Below the pieces are notes generated by a model. The model worked only from the letters and a program-made list of their open reading frames with translations, ran no database searches and was not told where the DNA came from. Source: UBA4810 sp002479215 (GTDB lineage Bacteria > Desulfobacterota > Syntrophia > Syntrophales > Smithellaceae). Taken from it: DNA of 64,000 nucleotides. The translations under genes were made by a program, and so were the position numbers. The stretch covers positions 62,001 to 126,000 of the forward strand of contig JBEKVB010000003.1 in assembly GCA_049514435.1 (NCBI GenBank). The letters run 5' to 3'. This document shows positions 26,989 to 35,389 of the stretch, in pieces; position 1 is the first letter of the stretch; each line of letters begins with the position of its first letter.

Positions 26989-27894
26989 TTATACAGTATC
27001 ATTAAGTGTCTTTATTGATATTTCTAAAGCCATAAGCCCCTTTGAATCCAAAGGCTTTTTTATTGAAATATTAAAACCGGAAAATGTTTCTATTGTAGAT
27101 TCTTCAAGCGAGGCTTTCCAAATTTTATTAAAATTTCTATCGATGGCAATAAATATTTCATTATGAATGGGATCAAAGATCATGGAGCATCTGGTAGCTA
27201 AACCCGGGTCTTTATTAATAGCTTTTTGTAGAAGCTCAAATCCTTTGTCTATACTGAAATTATCAACATTGTCTCTGAGATATTCATAAGCAATTTTATA
27301 CCTGTCCGCTCCCATTCCCTTTGCTTCTGTGTAATTTTTACCTTTCAAATCATAGACAGGAAAGTTAGTCATGACTATAAAATTGTTTTCAATCTTTGTA
27401 ATACGATTCTTATCTGTTCCAGGCTCAATGATCATGCCATTTCCCGAGGTATCTGCATACAGGTTATGATGGGAAGCTCCCGGAAAATTGATTAGTCTCT
27501 TATCCTTTAACAGATTTTCCACTGTTTGAACTTTATCCAGAGGCGCAAATGATTCATAAAATATGGGAATGAAAATATCATTAACACCCGCCTGAGAAGG
27601 AACTTCAACCGGCGGCATCAGAATCTGACATGCTCCAAAAAGACCTTTTGAATTCATCCCGCCTGTTTTTGCAAAAAAATCCATACCTGGAAGCTTGACA
27701 TTAAATGCCAGATGAAAGGTTTTTATAGAGCCGTAAGTATCAATAATAAATTTTAAGGGAACAAGAAAATAATCAAAATTCATTCCATAAAGAAAATGGT
27801 TACCAAATACAGCAAAGCTAGTACATGCATATAAGGGACTTGCCCAAAAAACAGAACCAATACAAACAATAAGAAAAATATGTATTTTTTTCAT
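26989..27894 (-). CDS. Exported Ntn hydrolase of the choloylglycine hydrolase/linear amide hydrolase family
   Basis: A 301-residue protein with a signal peptide (HIFLIVCIGSVFWASPLYA) directly followed by CTSFAVF. Cleavage would expose the cysteine as the N-terminal nucleophile, the hallmark of this family. GMNFDYF near residue 38 and GGMNSKGLFGACQI near 78 match the substrate and oxyanion regions, and SHHNLYADTSGNG near 142 carries the later Asn/Asp residues. It hydrolyses an amide bond in the periplasm, possibly of an acyl-homoserine lactone, conjugated bile acid or peptide; the substrate cannot be told. GAGGT lies before the ATG. Short direct repeats flank the gene. Confidence 0.8.
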   Translation of the reverse strand: MKKIHIFLIVCIGSVFWASPLYACTSFAVFGNHFLYGMNFDYFLVPLKFIIDTYGSIKTFHLAFNVKLPGMDFFAKTGGMNSKGLFGACQILMPPVEVPSQAGVNDIFIPIFYESFAPLDKVQTVENLLKDKRLINFPGASHHNLYADTSGNGMIIEPGTDKNRITKIENNFIVMTNFPVYDLKGKNYTEAKGMGADRYKIAYEYLRDNVDNFSIDKGFELLQKAINKDPGLATRCSMIFDPIHNEIFIAIDRNFNKIWKASLEESTIETFSGFNISIKKPLDSKGLMALEISIKTLNDTV

Positions 27895-27965
27895 ATTAAA
27901 ACCTCATTGCAGTATCTCCAGAATTAAATTGAAGCGCCTTGGATTATATCAAAACTTTTCACCGT

Positions 27966-27993
27966 AAAATGAGCCATGCAAAGATTTGACCGC
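27966..27993. repeat. Short direct repeat, copy 2
   Basis: AAAATGAGCCATGCAAAGA followed by TTTGACCGCG; partner of 26922-26950. Related AAAGATTTGACCCC-type strings occur at 28438, 34009 and 46503. Confidence 0.55.
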
Positions 27994-28004
27994 GCGCTTC
28001 GCCT

Positions 28005-28406
28005 CTAGAATGTAAATCTTTTCGGCGGCTGGCCGGAAAAGTCACCAATGATTGCCGATCCATGTTCGATATAAAAAGCTTTGAATATGGGATTATTTGC
28101 CTTCTGATATATTGATTTTACCAAATCATTCCCCGCGAGAATCTTTTCTTTGATCTTCATATCCTCTGTAAACGTAATTTTGCCACGCAGCCTCACCCAG
28201 ACAAAATTGCTGGTTTTGGTGGAAAATTCGATAAAAGGTTTTGCCTGTAACTGCTTGTAAACATCCTTGGTGTTATTGGTGCAAAAATAAAATTTTCCGT
28301 TTTCTTCAAACAGAAATCCCCATGGCCGAACTCGCGGCTCGCCATTCTCCACCGTTGCCAGAAATCCCATTGGATTTTCGGCTAATAACTTGATCACTTC
28401 TTTCAT
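28005..28406 (-). CDS. Pyridoxamine 5'-phosphate oxidase-family flavin-binding protein
   Basis: A 133-residue split-barrel protein. FLATVENGEPRVRPWGFLFE near residue 14 and KFYFCTNNTKDVYKQL near 38 are the conserved opening strands; the C-terminus GQPPKRFTF is typical of the small FMN- or F420-binding members. It probably binds FMN. AGAGGTG precedes the ATG. It is one of several single minus-strand genes here and is not clearly in an operon. Substrate unknown. Confidence 0.85.
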   Translation of the reverse strand: MKEVIKLLAENPMGFLATVENGEPRVRPWGFLFEENGKFYFCTNNTKDVYKQLQAKPFIEFSTKTSNFVWVRLRGKITFTEDMKIKEKILAGNDLVKSIYQKANNPIFKAFYIEHGSAIIGDFSGQPPKRFTF

Positions 28407-28568
28407 AAAACACCTCTATTTTATTTTTTAAGTCCTTGCAAAGATTTAACCCCTTCGCCCCTTGCGTGGTTCGTCGATTGTAATTGACAAGAAAAAAGAC
28501 CCGACACCCCATTGCCTGGTGTTAGCTTAAATTCTCTATAGTTTCGTCCTGAATGCATTAGCCTGCCA

Positions 28569-29291
28569 TTAATGAAAGTACAACCCGCCGTTTACATCAA
28601 TAGTCTGTCCTGTGACAAATCCGTTCTGAACCAAAAACATCACCGCGGAAACGACCTCGTCTATGGTGCCAAACCTCCCCAGCGGTATCAGTTTCGGATC
28701 TATTTTAGTGTTTTTTAACATATCGGTCTCGATAAGAGCCGGCGCCACAGCATTGACCGTGATCCTTTCCCTGACCAGGACATTTGCATAATAACGTGTC
28801 AGGCCGATAATGCCCGCCTTGGAAGCGGTATACTGCGGCGATACAAGGCCGCCGGTGTGCGCCGCCACCGATGATATATTAACGATCCTGCCCCATCTTC
28901 GTTTTCGCATGGTGGGCAGTACGGCGTTCGTCACCAGAAATACCGATTTCAGGTTCACCCTGATGATTTCGTCCCAGTCGCTTTCGGAGACTTTTTCAAA
29001 TGATTGGATTTTGGCGATACCGGCATTATTAATCAGTATATCGATATCGCCGAACGTGTGCGCGGATTCGATTACCAGTCTCTCCACATCTCCTGGTTTT
29101 GATACGTCCGCCTGGATAATGCACGCCCTGCCTCCGCCGGAGTTGATCTCCTTTAAAACGCTTTCCGCTGCGGACTTGTCGGCAATATAATTAATTACGA
29201 CCGATGCGCCGGACTTTGCCAGTTCGATCGCCGCTCCCTTGCCTATCCCCCTGCTGCTTCCCGTAATAAGCGCAACCTTGCCTTTAAGCAT
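28569..29291 (-). CDS. Short-chain dehydrogenase, FabG-like
   Basis: A 240-residue SDR with ITGSSRGIGKGAAIEL at the N-terminus, NNAGIAK near 88, the catalytic Ser in VNISSVAAHTGG and Tyr-Lys in YTASKAGIIG, and a C-terminal TIDVNGGLYFH. It reduces an oxo group with NAD(P)H; by similarity a 3-oxoacyl-ACP or -CoA. AAGGAA precedes the ATG. It starts 28 bases before the DinB-like gene stop, so the two may be co-transcribed. Confidence 0.88.
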   Translation of the reverse strand: MLKGKVALITGSSRGIGKGAAIELAKSGASVVINYIADKSAAESVLKEINSGGGRACIIQADVSKPGDVERLVIESAHTFGDIDILINNAGIAKIQSFEKVSESDWDEIIRVNLKSVFLVTNAVLPTMRKRRWGRIVNISSVAAHTGGLVSPQYTASKAGIIGLTRYYANVLVRERITVNAVAPALIETDMLKNTKIDPKLIPLGRFGTIDEVVSAVMFLVQNGFVTGQTIDVNGGLYFH

Positions 29292-29318
29292 ATAATTCCT
29301 TTTTGAAAAATATTATTC

Positions 29319-29819
29319 TCAATTCACAATGTAGTTTTGCGACCGCAGGTACTGAATAAAGCTCTTATGGGGAGGCGCAACATCCATTTGCCATAACAAC
29401 GCTATAAGTTCTCCCCGATGATGTGTTTCTTCCTGGAAAAGGTCGAGCAATATATCCTCAACGGCTACAAGGAATGTCGAGCCGTCCCTTAGCTTTCTCT
29501 CAACTTTTCTCGCCAGTTCTTTCGGCTTTACTTTACTCAGATAGGCGTTGGCTTTGGATTCCACCTGTTCCAGATATTTCGTGATTTTCTCGATGCTGCC
29601 GTATTCATTATAGTTGACGCTCGGATAATTGGGATTGCCTTGCAATATATAATTAATAAAAACATCCACCACAAAGACAATATGCAGGAAGATATCTCTC
29701 AGGGAGGGGAAACTGGCGCCTCGATCTTTGATAACTTCCTCCCATGGGAGCTTGCTTAAGGTTTCCAGATATTTGTGCCTTAAAAATTGACTATACTCCA
29801 ACAGTTTTAAAGTCTTCAT
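29319..29819 (-). CDS. DinB-family four-helix protein
   Basis: A 166-residue protein. A histidine in IFLHIVFVVD near residue 47 and the HHRG motif near 133 (QEETHHRGELI) form the three-His metal site of DinB/YfiT proteins, many of which are thiol-dependent transferases. The middle WxxxxxK-rich helices fit. GGGAGGAAACG just before the ATG is a strong ribosome site. Function within the family is unknown. Confidence 0.85.
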   Translation of the reverse strand: MKTLKLLEYSQFLRHKYLETLSKLPWEEVIKDRGASFPSLRDIFLHIVFVVDVFINYILQGNPNYPSVNYNEYGSIEKITKYLEQVESKANAYLSKVKPKELARKVERKLRDGSTFLVAVEDILLDLFQEETHHRGELIALLWQMDVAPPHKSFIQYLRSQNYIVN

Positions 29820-29899
29820 CGTTTCCTCCCCATTGAAGATTTAATCCCAAGTTTATTCTAAAGTTTATAATTTAAAAGCGTCCCTCTGTTGTCTGAGTT

Positions 29900-30370
29900 T
29901 CATCGCTCCTCCGTTTTCATCATTTCCGCTTGTTCCCATTTGGCAGAGGTAACTTTCCAGTCACTCGATTCTTTTTTCAGTGATACGTCGAAGTCCCAAA
30001 CGCCGAGCGACTGCGGGATCACGTCAGTTAAGGAGCCGGTCTTTTCTCCACTGGTCAGGACAGTCTGAAATTCAGCCCTGGCCGATGTGTCCTCAACGGA
30101 TATCGTGAGACTGTTGATATAGACCGATATCTTCGGGTAGCGAAAGAAATAGCCGAGCAGCAGCCCTTTGATACCTTCGTAGTTGAAACCTTGAGGATCG
30201 CTGTAGGTTTTCGAAATATGGCTCATGATCTTCCTGACATCCTTGGCTTCACTCGCTGCCTGGATGTCCGTAATGATCTTTTTAACCTTAACCTGGTCGG
30301 TTTCTTTGTGACAACCGAGAACAGCAATTGCTATAATGAAAATAAGGAAAATCGTCACAACTCGTTTCAT
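29900..30370 (-). CDS. Lipoprotein with NTF2-like domain
   Basis: About 156 residues. The start at 30370 follows AAAGGA and is preferred over an ATG 15 bases upstream. A lipobox (IAVLGC) ends the signal peptide. The rest alternates helices and strands with IMSHISKTYSDPQGFNYEG, the pattern of small NTF2-like lipoproteins. Anchored in a membrane facing the periplasm. Function unknown. Confidence 0.7.
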   Translation of the reverse strand: MKRVVTIFLIFIIAIAVLGCHKETDQVKVKKIITDIQAASEAKDVRKIMSHISKTYSDPQGFNYEGIKGLLLGYFFRYPKISVYINSLTISVEDTSARAEFQTVLTSGEKTGSLTDVIPQSLGVWDFDVSLKKESSDWKVTSAKWEQAEMMKTEER

Positions 30371-30480
30371 GGCATATCCTTTCACTTACGCATGCGATAC
30401 GAAAAACAGGAGAACGTCATTTCCGATTCGGTTAAGCATAAAAATATTATATTTCAAGATCTGGCCCCAGCTTTCTGACA

Positions 30481-30535
30481 GTAGACAACTATCACTAAAT
30501 TCAAATTTAAAAGTTGTCTACAAGTTGTCAACTAC
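30481..30535. repeat. 55-bp direct repeat with inverted half-sites, copy 1 (3' side)
   Basis: Starts GTAGACAACT and continues to AAAAGTTGTCTACAAGTTG then TCAACTAC. It aligns without gaps to 31572-31626. It contains GTAGACAACT facing AGTTGTCTAC, a perfect 10-bp inverted repeat about 20 bases apart, plus a third half-site. It covers the stop codon of the regulator gene. Confidence 0.75.
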
Positions 30536-31551
30536 TTTTCAGCGCGCCTGATCATGAGCAGAATGTTTTCATTGGCATTTATCACTGTCACCTTGATGTC
30601 TTTATGTGCGTTCTTCCAGACGCGGAAGATTTCGTCGGCAAAGGCCTGGCCTACGGTTTCCACGTCTTTGAAGTCAAGTTCGATGGTGTTGAATTTCTCC
30701 AAACCCGCCAAAATTCTACGGGCCTGCGATCGGGATACATAGTCGTTATTTTGACGATACAACTTTACCTTCACGCCTGTTTTACTAAACTGGAAAGACT
30801 CGTCAGTGTATTGATTAAACAAATCGGATAGCGTCTTTTTTGATTTCAAGCCCAACACAAAATCAACCTTTGTTCCCCTGGATGATTGAATATCCTTTAC
30901 GTAAATATCCTGACCGACATTGTCGAAAACGATCTTTTTCCCAAAGCTCTTGATGGTCAATCGATCTGCTATTTTTGATGTAAAAAAGATTCCCTCGCCG
31001 CTGTGCCCTTCCGGCGCCGTGGTTTCTTTCCCTTTAAGCAAATCCTGAATAGCATCCATTGTAGAAACCAGCCGCTTCTTTTTCATAATATTGTTAAAAA
31101 TGCCGACGCCCTGATCCGCTACAGCAAAACGAATATCCATTGATGTTTTCGTGACGATCAGATCAATCTTTTCCGATGAAGAATGTTCAATAGCATTGTT
31201 GAGCATTTCGGTAAAAGCGTAATCGATGATTGAAGACACATTACCTGCCAGCCTTTGAAAAATAGAGCTTTCCTGCTTGATTTGGCTTAGCACCTTGTCT
31301 TCGGCCAGACTCTTGTTGGTGATGATTTTTCTAACTCTCGAAGGTCTTGCCGTGAGCGCGCCTTTAGCAGATGCAATAACATAATGCGCTTGATTGGCCT
31401 TGCCCATCAGAACGATCAAGCCTTCGTCGGTCAGCTTCTTTAAAAATCTATGCACGTATGCCCGCGAAAGGCCAGTTCTGCTCACAACATCGGCAGCTCT
31501 AGCTTTTTCTTTTTTACTGATAATATTGAGGATTATTTTTTTTATGTCCAT
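30532..31551 (-). CDS. HTH - HATPase - DUF4325 (STAS-like) regulator
   Basis: A 339-residue protein with three parts: an N-terminal winged HTH (residues 1-60, ADVVSRTGLSRAYVHRFLKK), a central GHKL ATPase (about 95-230) with N box FTEMLNNAIEHSS, DQGVGIF and GHSGEGIFF, and a C-terminal DUF4325/STAS-like domain with LDFKDVETVGQAFADEIFRV. This fuses an anti-sigma-type kinase module with its antagonist and a DNA-binding domain in one chain. It probably binds the palindromic half-sites that flank its own gene. The phospho-acceptor, target genes and signal are unknown. TAGGT precedes the ATG. Confidence 0.85.
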   Translation of the reverse strand: MDIKKIILNIISKKEKARAADVVSRTGLSRAYVHRFLKKLTDEGLIVLMGKANQAHYVIASAKGALTARPSRVRKIITNKSLAEDKVLSQIKQESSIFQRLAGNVSSIIDYAFTEMLNNAIEHSSSEKIDLIVTKTSMDIRFAVADQGVGIFNNIMKKKRLVSTMDAIQDLLKGKETTAPEGHSGEGIFFTSKIADRLTIKSFGKKIVFDNVGQDIYVKDIQSSRGTKVDFVLGLKSKKTLSDLFNQYTDESFQFSKTGVKVKLYRQNNDYVSRSQARRILAGLEKFNTIELDFKDVETVGQAFADEIFRVWKNAHKDIKVTVINANENILLMIRRAEK

Positions 31552-31571
31552 TGTACCTACGCAAATTGTTT

Positions 31572-31626
31572 GTAGACAACTTTATTGTAAACTAATTTTA
31601 AAAGTTGTCAACAAGTTATCTACAAT
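31572..31626. repeat. 55-bp direct repeat with inverted half-sites, copy 2 (promoter side)
   Basis: GTAGACAACT ... AAAAGTTGTCAACAAGTTA then TCTAC, partner of 30481-30535. It lies 20 bases upstream of the regulator start and is a likely operator for autoregulation. Confidence 0.75.
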
Positions 31627-31757
31627 AGCGGGGATGGATAGGGTTGGTTATTATCAAGGAAGCGGCGGAAATAGGTTGAATTCATACAATGATATTCGAT
31701 AAGCTTGATGAGGCGAAAATAGAACCATCCCGTTTATCGTTAGTTGACGACGTAACA

Positions 31758-32309
31758 TTACAATCCCAAATCTCCTGCTACTCCCTTCATCGCTTCCAAG
31801 CCAAGCTCAATAAATGCATCCAATTCCAAACCGATCTCACTGCACTTTGCGATCTGCTCTCGATTCGCGCCCGCCGCAAAGCGCTCTTCTTTGAACCGCT
31901 TGCGAATAGATTTGGCTTCCACGGAGGCCAGCTTTTTATCGGGACGAATTAGCGCTCCGGCAGTGATGAGCCCGGTCAAAGGATCGGCGCAAAAGAGGGC
32001 TTTATCCATCAGCGACATACAGGGCTCTCCGTGCGCTTCGTTGTGGACGAGAATTGCACGACAGATAGCTTCACTTGCGCCCAACTGTTTTGCCATTTCC
32101 GCCCCTGGCTTACTGTGGACTTTCAAATCGGCATGGGTCAGCTCAACATCGATATCGTGAAGCAGACCCGCCAGCCCCCACTCATCTTCGTTTTCGTTGA
32201 ACCGCCGGGCAAGCGCGCGCATAATGGCTTCCACAGCCAGCATATGCTTTATGAGGTTTTCATTCTTAACGTTTTCTCTGATGGCTTTCAGTGCCGTTTC
32301 CCGATCCAT
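31758..32309 (-). CDS. HD-domain phosphohydrolase
   Basis: A 183-residue HD protein. Metal ligands are H in KHMLAVEAIMR, the HD pair in LAGLLHDIDVELTH near residue 51, H in DLKVHSKPGAEMA and ILVHNEAHGEP, and D in ALFCADPLTGL. The family cleaves phosphate esters, often nucleotides. AAAGG precedes the ATG. A diverged copy of its first about 47 codons is found at 35122-35263. Substrate unknown. Confidence 0.85.
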   Translation of the reverse strand: MDRETALKAIRENVKNENLIKHMLAVEAIMRALARRFNENEDEWGLAGLLHDIDVELTHADLKVHSKPGAEMAKQLGASEAICRAILVHNEAHGEPCMSLMDKALFCADPLTGLITAGALIRPDKKLASVEAKSIRKRFKEERFAAGANREQIAKCSEIGLELDAFIELGLEAMKGVAGDLGL

Positions 32310-32336
32310 AAGTGCCTTTCTATTGTTCTTTGCTCC

Positions 32337-33878
32337 TTATTTTTTTGCTGTCGGCGGAAAGCTTTGATAGGATGTATCCACCGGCGGCATTTTCACGCAA
32401 TCCTGAATTCTGGGAAGTTTGCCGTAAACAGGGTTCTCCTGCCATCCGTTCATATGCGCGGCACGCCTTGCCGCCGCCTGAAACTTTTTCCAGTCAGCAC
32501 TGCCGTAAAGGAACATCTCCTGCGCGGCCATCGAGCCTTCGCCGTGAATGGTGTCCACCTGCCAGTGATTGCCGGTGATGTCCTTGATCAGCCGCAAAAT
32601 GCGCAGCCGCTCCTCGGTGGGCACGCCGTCTTTGGCCGCCAGATATTTTTCAATGAACGGTTGAATCTCCGGATTTTTCCAGTCGCGGTAGGCCGGCACG
32701 GTAGTGGTCAGTCCGCCGCCGATGTCCTGCATGTGCTGACACATCGTGTGGAAGTTGCTCGCGTAGGTCCACTTCGAGGCGTTGATCGCCATGCGGTTGG
32801 GCATCATTACATCCATGCCGAATTCCGTTTGCGGGTCCAGGCAGGCTTGCTTGGCCAGCATCTGCACCGTTTCCGTGATATAGGCCATCCAGGCCAGCTT
32901 TTTGCGCACATGCGGAACATTTTGAACGCCGTTGTATTCGGCAATGAGGCTTGCCGCCCCGGTCATCATTTCCAGCGTGTGCGTCATCTTGCAGGTACCG
33001 AACAAGCGGTGGTAGCTCGCAAAGGCGTAAGCCAGAATCTGCGAGAACTGCCATTCTCCGCACATGAAGACTCGGTCCCAGGGGATGAACACATCGTCAA
33101 AGATGATGAGCGATTCCGAAGGTTGAAGATGCTGGGACATCGGATAGTCGAATTCCCCTTCGTCGCCGTAGAGGCGCGTGTTGGGTTCCGCACCCAGAAG
33201 CTTCACGCCCTTTGCGTTTACAGGCACGGCAAAACCCAAGGCGTAATCCTTGTCGGCTTCACCGTGGGTCCTGCAGGGCAGGCATAACAGTTCATTGGCG
33301 CAGGGCGAGGCGCTGATATGCACCTTGGCGCCCCGGACGACGATGCCGTTCTTTTTTTTATCCACGATTCTCAAATAAAAATCCTTGTGCTGTTTTTGCT
33401 GCGAGGGGTGCAGGCTGCGGTCGCCTTTTACGTCGGTAATCGCCCCGGTGAGGGCGAGGTCGTTCTTCTGGAGATAGCGGCGGTAATTTTCGACGCGTTC
33501 CATATAGTGGGTACCCAGCTTTTTGTCCATCACCTCCGCAGCCACACTGAAAGCGGCCAGAGCGTCCGCGCCCATGCAGTGCACCAGCACGCCGCCGCCC
33601 GCCCGCATGCCCACCATGTAGCATTCGCGCCTGCGAAGCATATCCTGCGGCGTTTTAGGAGAGGTAAGCAGAAAATTGATATCCTCGCCGTCTTGGTCCT
33701 GGGTAACGAAAAGGTGCCGGTAGTCGGGGTGGTTGGGTAAAACGTAATCCATCGCGGCCATTTCCACAATGGTGCTGACCGTGGGATGTGTCCGGACATC
33801 GGCCACTTTTTCACCCAGACACCAGACTTCCCGGCCGTCATTCAAACTTTCCAGATACTGTTCGACTGTTTTAATCAT
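32337..33878 (-). CDS. 4-hydroxyphenylacetate 3-hydroxylase / 4-hydroxybutyryl-CoA dehydratase family flavoprotein
   Basis: A 513-residue FAD protein of the HpaB/AbfD fold (acyl-CoA dehydrogenase-like). Recognisable blocks are VHISASPCANELLCLPCR, SLIIFDDVFIPWDRVFMCGE and a C-terminal GNHWQVDTIHGEGSMAAQEM. FASYHRLFGTCKMT lies where the dehydratase branch has its Fe-S ligands, but the CxxxC pair near residue 100 is reduced to a single Cys (VHCMGAD), so an Fe-S cluster is uncertain. In an anaerobe a CoA-ester dehydratase/isomerase is more plausible than an oxygenase. GC is higher than the surroundings. A deleted relic of its 5' region is at 49670-49709. Confidence 0.8.
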   Translation of the reverse strand: MIKTVEQYLESLNDGREVWCLGEKVADVRTHPTVSTIVEMAAMDYVLPNHPDYRHLFVTQDQDGEDINFLLTSPKTPQDMLRRRECYMVGMRAGGGVLVHCMGADALAAFSVAAEVMDKKLGTHYMERVENYRRYLQKNDLALTGAITDVKGDRSLHPSQQKQHKDFYLRIVDKKKNGIVVRGAKVHISASPCANELLCLPCRTHGEADKDYALGFAVPVNAKGVKLLGAEPNTRLYGDEGEFDYPMSQHLQPSESLIIFDDVFIPWDRVFMCGEWQFSQILAYAFASYHRLFGTCKMTHTLEMMTGAASLIAEYNGVQNVPHVRKKLAWMAYITETVQMLAKQACLDPQTEFGMDVMMPNRMAINASKWTYASNFHTMCQHMQDIGGGLTTTVPAYRDWKNPEIQPFIEKYLAAKDGVPTEERLRILRLIKDITGNHWQVDTIHGEGSMAAQEMFLYGSADWKKFQAAARRAAHMNGWQENPVYGKLPRIQDCVKMPPVDTSYQSFPPTAKK

Positions 33879-34081
33879 AGTACTATTTCCTTTTTATATT
33901 GATGGTGCGGATTAAATTATGAAACACCGCTTAATAAGCTAAAAAAATACCGAATTATCGAGCTAGTATGACCGTATTTTTTTATTCTCTGTGGCGGTAA
34001 AATGTCAAGAGTAAAGATTTGACTCCTGTTGTACCAAAAAGATCACATTGCTCTTTCAAGAATCTTTTTTAATGAAACTCC

Positions 34082-34561
34082 TTATCTCGTGATTTTAATT
34101 TCTCGCAACCACTCGGATACTTTGTTTCGCGCGGTTTTCACATCCCTTCCCCGAATGGCAGCACCATTTAGCAAGGCCGATTTTGGGCAAAGTTTCGAGA
34201 TATCCGTAGCGCTTCGTCCCAGACCGCTTCCTTCGTGCGTGCAAAACGGTGCAATGGTCTTTCCCGAAAAATCGTATTCTGACAAAAAGGTTTTGACTGG
34301 AGCGGGAAACGTGCCCCACCAAATAGGGTAGCCTATGAAAACCAAATCATACGGCTTGATATTCTCCATTTTTGTTTTCAATGCCGGTTTGTAGCCGGAA
34401 TCCAGTTCTTGCCTTGCTTGTTGTACAACCGCGTCGTAATCATTAGGATAGGGCTTTACGGCCTGAATTTCAAAAATATCGCCGCCCGCGCTTTTGTGAA
34501 TTTGGTTGGCAATTTCGTGAGTGTTGCCACTATGGGAAAAATAAGCCACCAGAATCATCAT
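34082..34561 (-). CDS. Flavodoxin
   Basis: A 159-residue flavodoxin-like protein: ILVAYFSHSGNTHEIANQI binds the FMN phosphate, IGYPIWWGTFPAPVKTFL contacts the ring, and TIAPFCTHEGSGLGRS follows. It is of the YfmF/flavodoxin_4 type that often acts as an NAD(P)H:quinone or dialkylquinone reductase. GGAGG lies 4 bases before the ATG. It is 15 bases downstream of the carboxymuconolactone decarboxylase-like gene, so they form an operon. Confidence 0.88.
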   Translation of the reverse strand: MMILVAYFSHSGNTHEIANQIHKSAGGDIFEIQAVKPYPNDYDAVVQQARQELDSGYKPALKTKMENIKPYDLVFIGYPIWWGTFPAPVKTFLSEYDFSGKTIAPFCTHEGSGLGRSATDISKLCPKSALLNGAAIRGRDVKTARNKVSEWLREIKITR

Positions 34562-34576
34562 TTTTCCTCCATCAAT

Positions 34577-34900
34577 TTATTGCTGATCAATTGCTTTTTT
34601 CAAGTGAGTAAGGCCCGAGGCTGCAGTGGGCCACCCGGCGTAAAATGCAATATGCGTGATCGCAGCCACAAGTTCTTCCTTCGTGAGGCCGTTTTCCAAA
34701 GCCTTTTTAAGATGAAACTCGACCTGTTCGATACGATTCAGAGCAACCAGGCATGTGACAGTAATTAAGCTTTTATCGCGCTGCGAGAGTCCGGGACGTT
34801 TCCAGATATCACCGAAAAGAAAGTCCTGTGTAAGTTTCGCAAATTCCGGTGCTACAGTCTTTAAGTCATCTATCGCTTTTTGTTCGTTACTATTTGCCAT
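34577..34900 (-). CDS. Carboxymuconolactone decarboxylase-family protein
   Basis: A 107-residue all-helical protein. SLITVTCLVALNRIEQVEFHL and EELVAAITHIAFYAGWPTA are the conserved helices. The AhpD CxxC pair is absent, so peroxidase activity is unlikely. Such proteins are often paired with flavodoxins and quinone-type oxidoreductases, as here. AAAGGAG precedes the ATG. Substrate unknown. Confidence 0.87.
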   Translation of the reverse strand: MANSNEQKAIDDLKTVAPEFAKLTQDFLFGDIWKRPGLSQRDKSLITVTCLVALNRIEQVEFHLKKALENGLTKEELVAAITHIAFYAGWPTAASGLTHLKKAIDQQ

Positions 34901-35121
34901 ATGTATCTCCTTTCTTAATTGTTAGGCACAATGATTCCGCTATTTCTCAAATTCCGTGGATGAGCGTTTTGTAAAAATCTTTGGCTCTTACCGGTAAAGA
35001 ATATTTTTTTCTTAATTGCAGCTTCCTGCGGGAATGCGCTTCCGGTCAACAGCTCCACAATGGCTCTATTACTTACTTTATTGATCTTATACCTCTTGGG
35101 ATGGTAGATGACTGTTGGTAA
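34901..35121. other. Intergenic stretch, possibly decayed sequence
   Basis: An 83-codon minus-strand frame (34915-35166) runs into the HD relic but its start lies inside that relic and no family is recognised. Probably decayed coding DNA. Confidence 0.3.
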
Positions 35122-35263
35122 AAGCCAGCCCCCACTCTTCTTCATTTTCAGTGAACCGCCGGGCAAGCGCCCGCATAATGGCTTCCGTAGCCAGCATATG
35201 CTTGATCAGGTTTTCATTCTTCACATTTTCTTGGATGGCTTTCAGTGCCGTTTCCCGATCCAT
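35122..35263 (-). pseudogene. 5' fragment of an HD-domain gene (copy of 31758-32309)
   Basis: From the ATG at 35263 the translation MDRETALKAIQENVKNENLI matches the start of the HD protein at 32309 almost exactly, continuing to about residue 47 (RRFTENEEEWGLA), then similarity ends abruptly. It is a truncated duplicate. The DNA upstream of its start (35251-35320) is itself a dispersed repeat found again at 46400 and 52371. Confidence 0.85.
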
Positions 35264-35320
35264 AAGTTCCTCTGCCCAATGAGGTAGTTTTGGTTATTCT
35301 GTGACCAGTCTAAAAAAATA
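35251..35320. repeat. 70-bp dispersed repeat, copy A
   Basis: CCCGATCCATAAGTTCCTC followed by TGCCCAATGAGGTAG and ending CAGTCTAAAAAAATAG. Copies with few changes are inside 46215-46463 and 52048-52440. It includes the start codon region of the HD gene fragment. Confidence 0.8.
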
Positions 35321-35389
35321 GAGGCGTCCCCATTATTTCTCTTTTTCGAAATTTGGAAAAATTAACCGGAATGTTATTTGGCAAAAGGT

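Noticed and set aside
32031..33287. 418-codon plus-strand open frame
   Set aside because: Antisense shadow of the HpaB-family and HD genes; no ribosome site and His/Arg-rich low-complexity translation typical of antisense frames.
34915..35166. 83-codon minus-strand open frame
   Set aside because: Its start is within the HD gene fragment in another frame and nothing recognisable is encoded.
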